A stretch of 5,468 nt of DNA, from the NCBI GenBank assembly GCA_946407055.1, contig CAMJMP010000070.1:1-5468 (forward strand), read 5' to 3'. Made by a program: the position numbers and the translations under genes. The stretch is from an uncultured Mycoplasmatota bacterium. GTDB lineage: Bacteria; Bacillota_I; Bacilli_A; RF39; UBA660. The notes beneath the pieces are model-generated. The model had not been told where the DNA came from. It was given only the letters and a program-made list of their open reading frames with translations, and did not search any database. This document shows positions 5,384 through 5,468 of this stretch, one piece after another (position 1 is the stretch's first letter; each line of letters opens with the position of its first letter).

Positions 5384-5468
5384 AATATTTTTTCTATTAT
5401 TAATCGTAATTTGTTTAACAGCATGCGGTAAAAATTATGTAGGTTATTGGTGCAACTATCAAGAAACA
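5370..5468 (+). CDS. Putative lipoprotein, N-terminal fragment (3' end outside window)
   Basis: The first 33 residues are visible. They show MKGIKIF, a hydrophobic stretch, and the lipobox LTAC with the lipidated Cys at 19, followed by GKNYVGYWCNYQET. The ATG follows AAGGAG (5357-5362) at 7 bases and lies inside the 3' end of the preceding lipoprotein gene, overlapping it by 14 bases in another frame. This arrangement suggests translational coupling and a joint role at the membrane. GYW after the lipidated Cys recalls the start of small lipocalin-like lipoprotein domains, but too little is present to assign a family. Confidence 0.8.
   Translation, partial: MKGIKIFFLLLIVICLTACGKNYVGYWCNYQET

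Noticed and set aside
1..5468. Use of TGA as Trp (genetic code 4)
   Set aside because: All Trp residues in the conserved proteins are TGG and no in-frame TGA is seen. The absence of TGA stops among seven genes is too small a sample to decide.

Overview
The window is a compact, AT-rich stretch of housekeeping chromosome from a low-GC Gram-positive-type bacterium (Bacillota, or a wall-bearing relative of the Mollicutes such as an Erysipelotrichales or RF39-like lineage). The assignment rests on the era-recO-glyS order, a T-box leader, sepF next to divIVA, strong AAGGAG-type ribosome binding sites and oligo-U terminators. All complete genes end in TAA or TAG, Trp is TGG, and no in-frame TGA is seen, so the window alone cannot separate genetic code 11 from code 4. 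Every gene is on the + strand. No mobile element, CRISPR array, tRNA or rRNA was seen, and there is no gene-free stretch longer than 300 bases.

Left part (1-1224): the C-terminal half of the ribosome-assembly GTPase Era ends in a terminator that overlaps its stop codon. The recombination mediator gene recO follows, with a putative promoter between that terminator and its start. recO ends in a second terminator that also contains the stop codon.

Middle (1226-3469): a 200-residue protein of unknown function has its own likely promoter but no terminator. Its stop codon abuts a strong promoter for a T-box leader, which precedes a single-chain (dimeric-type) glycyl-tRNA synthetase. The T-box antiterminator carries UGGA, which matches the UCCA end expected of tRNA-Gly. 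The 5' specifier domain is unusually short, and glyS ends in its own terminator.

Right part (3493-5468): a well-formed promoter drives sepF and divIVA, two division/polarity genes that sit directly side by side, followed by a terminator. Next is a lipoprotein gene whose N-terminal domain looks like a thioredoxin fold without the CXXC motif. A second lipoprotein gene overlaps its 3' end by 14 bases and is cut by the window edge.

No clearly new defence, mobile or biosynthetic system was found. The points most worth a second look are the miniature glycine T-box leader, the unknown protein between recO and glyS, the tandem lipoprotein pair, and the consistent overlap of stop codons with terminator hairpins.
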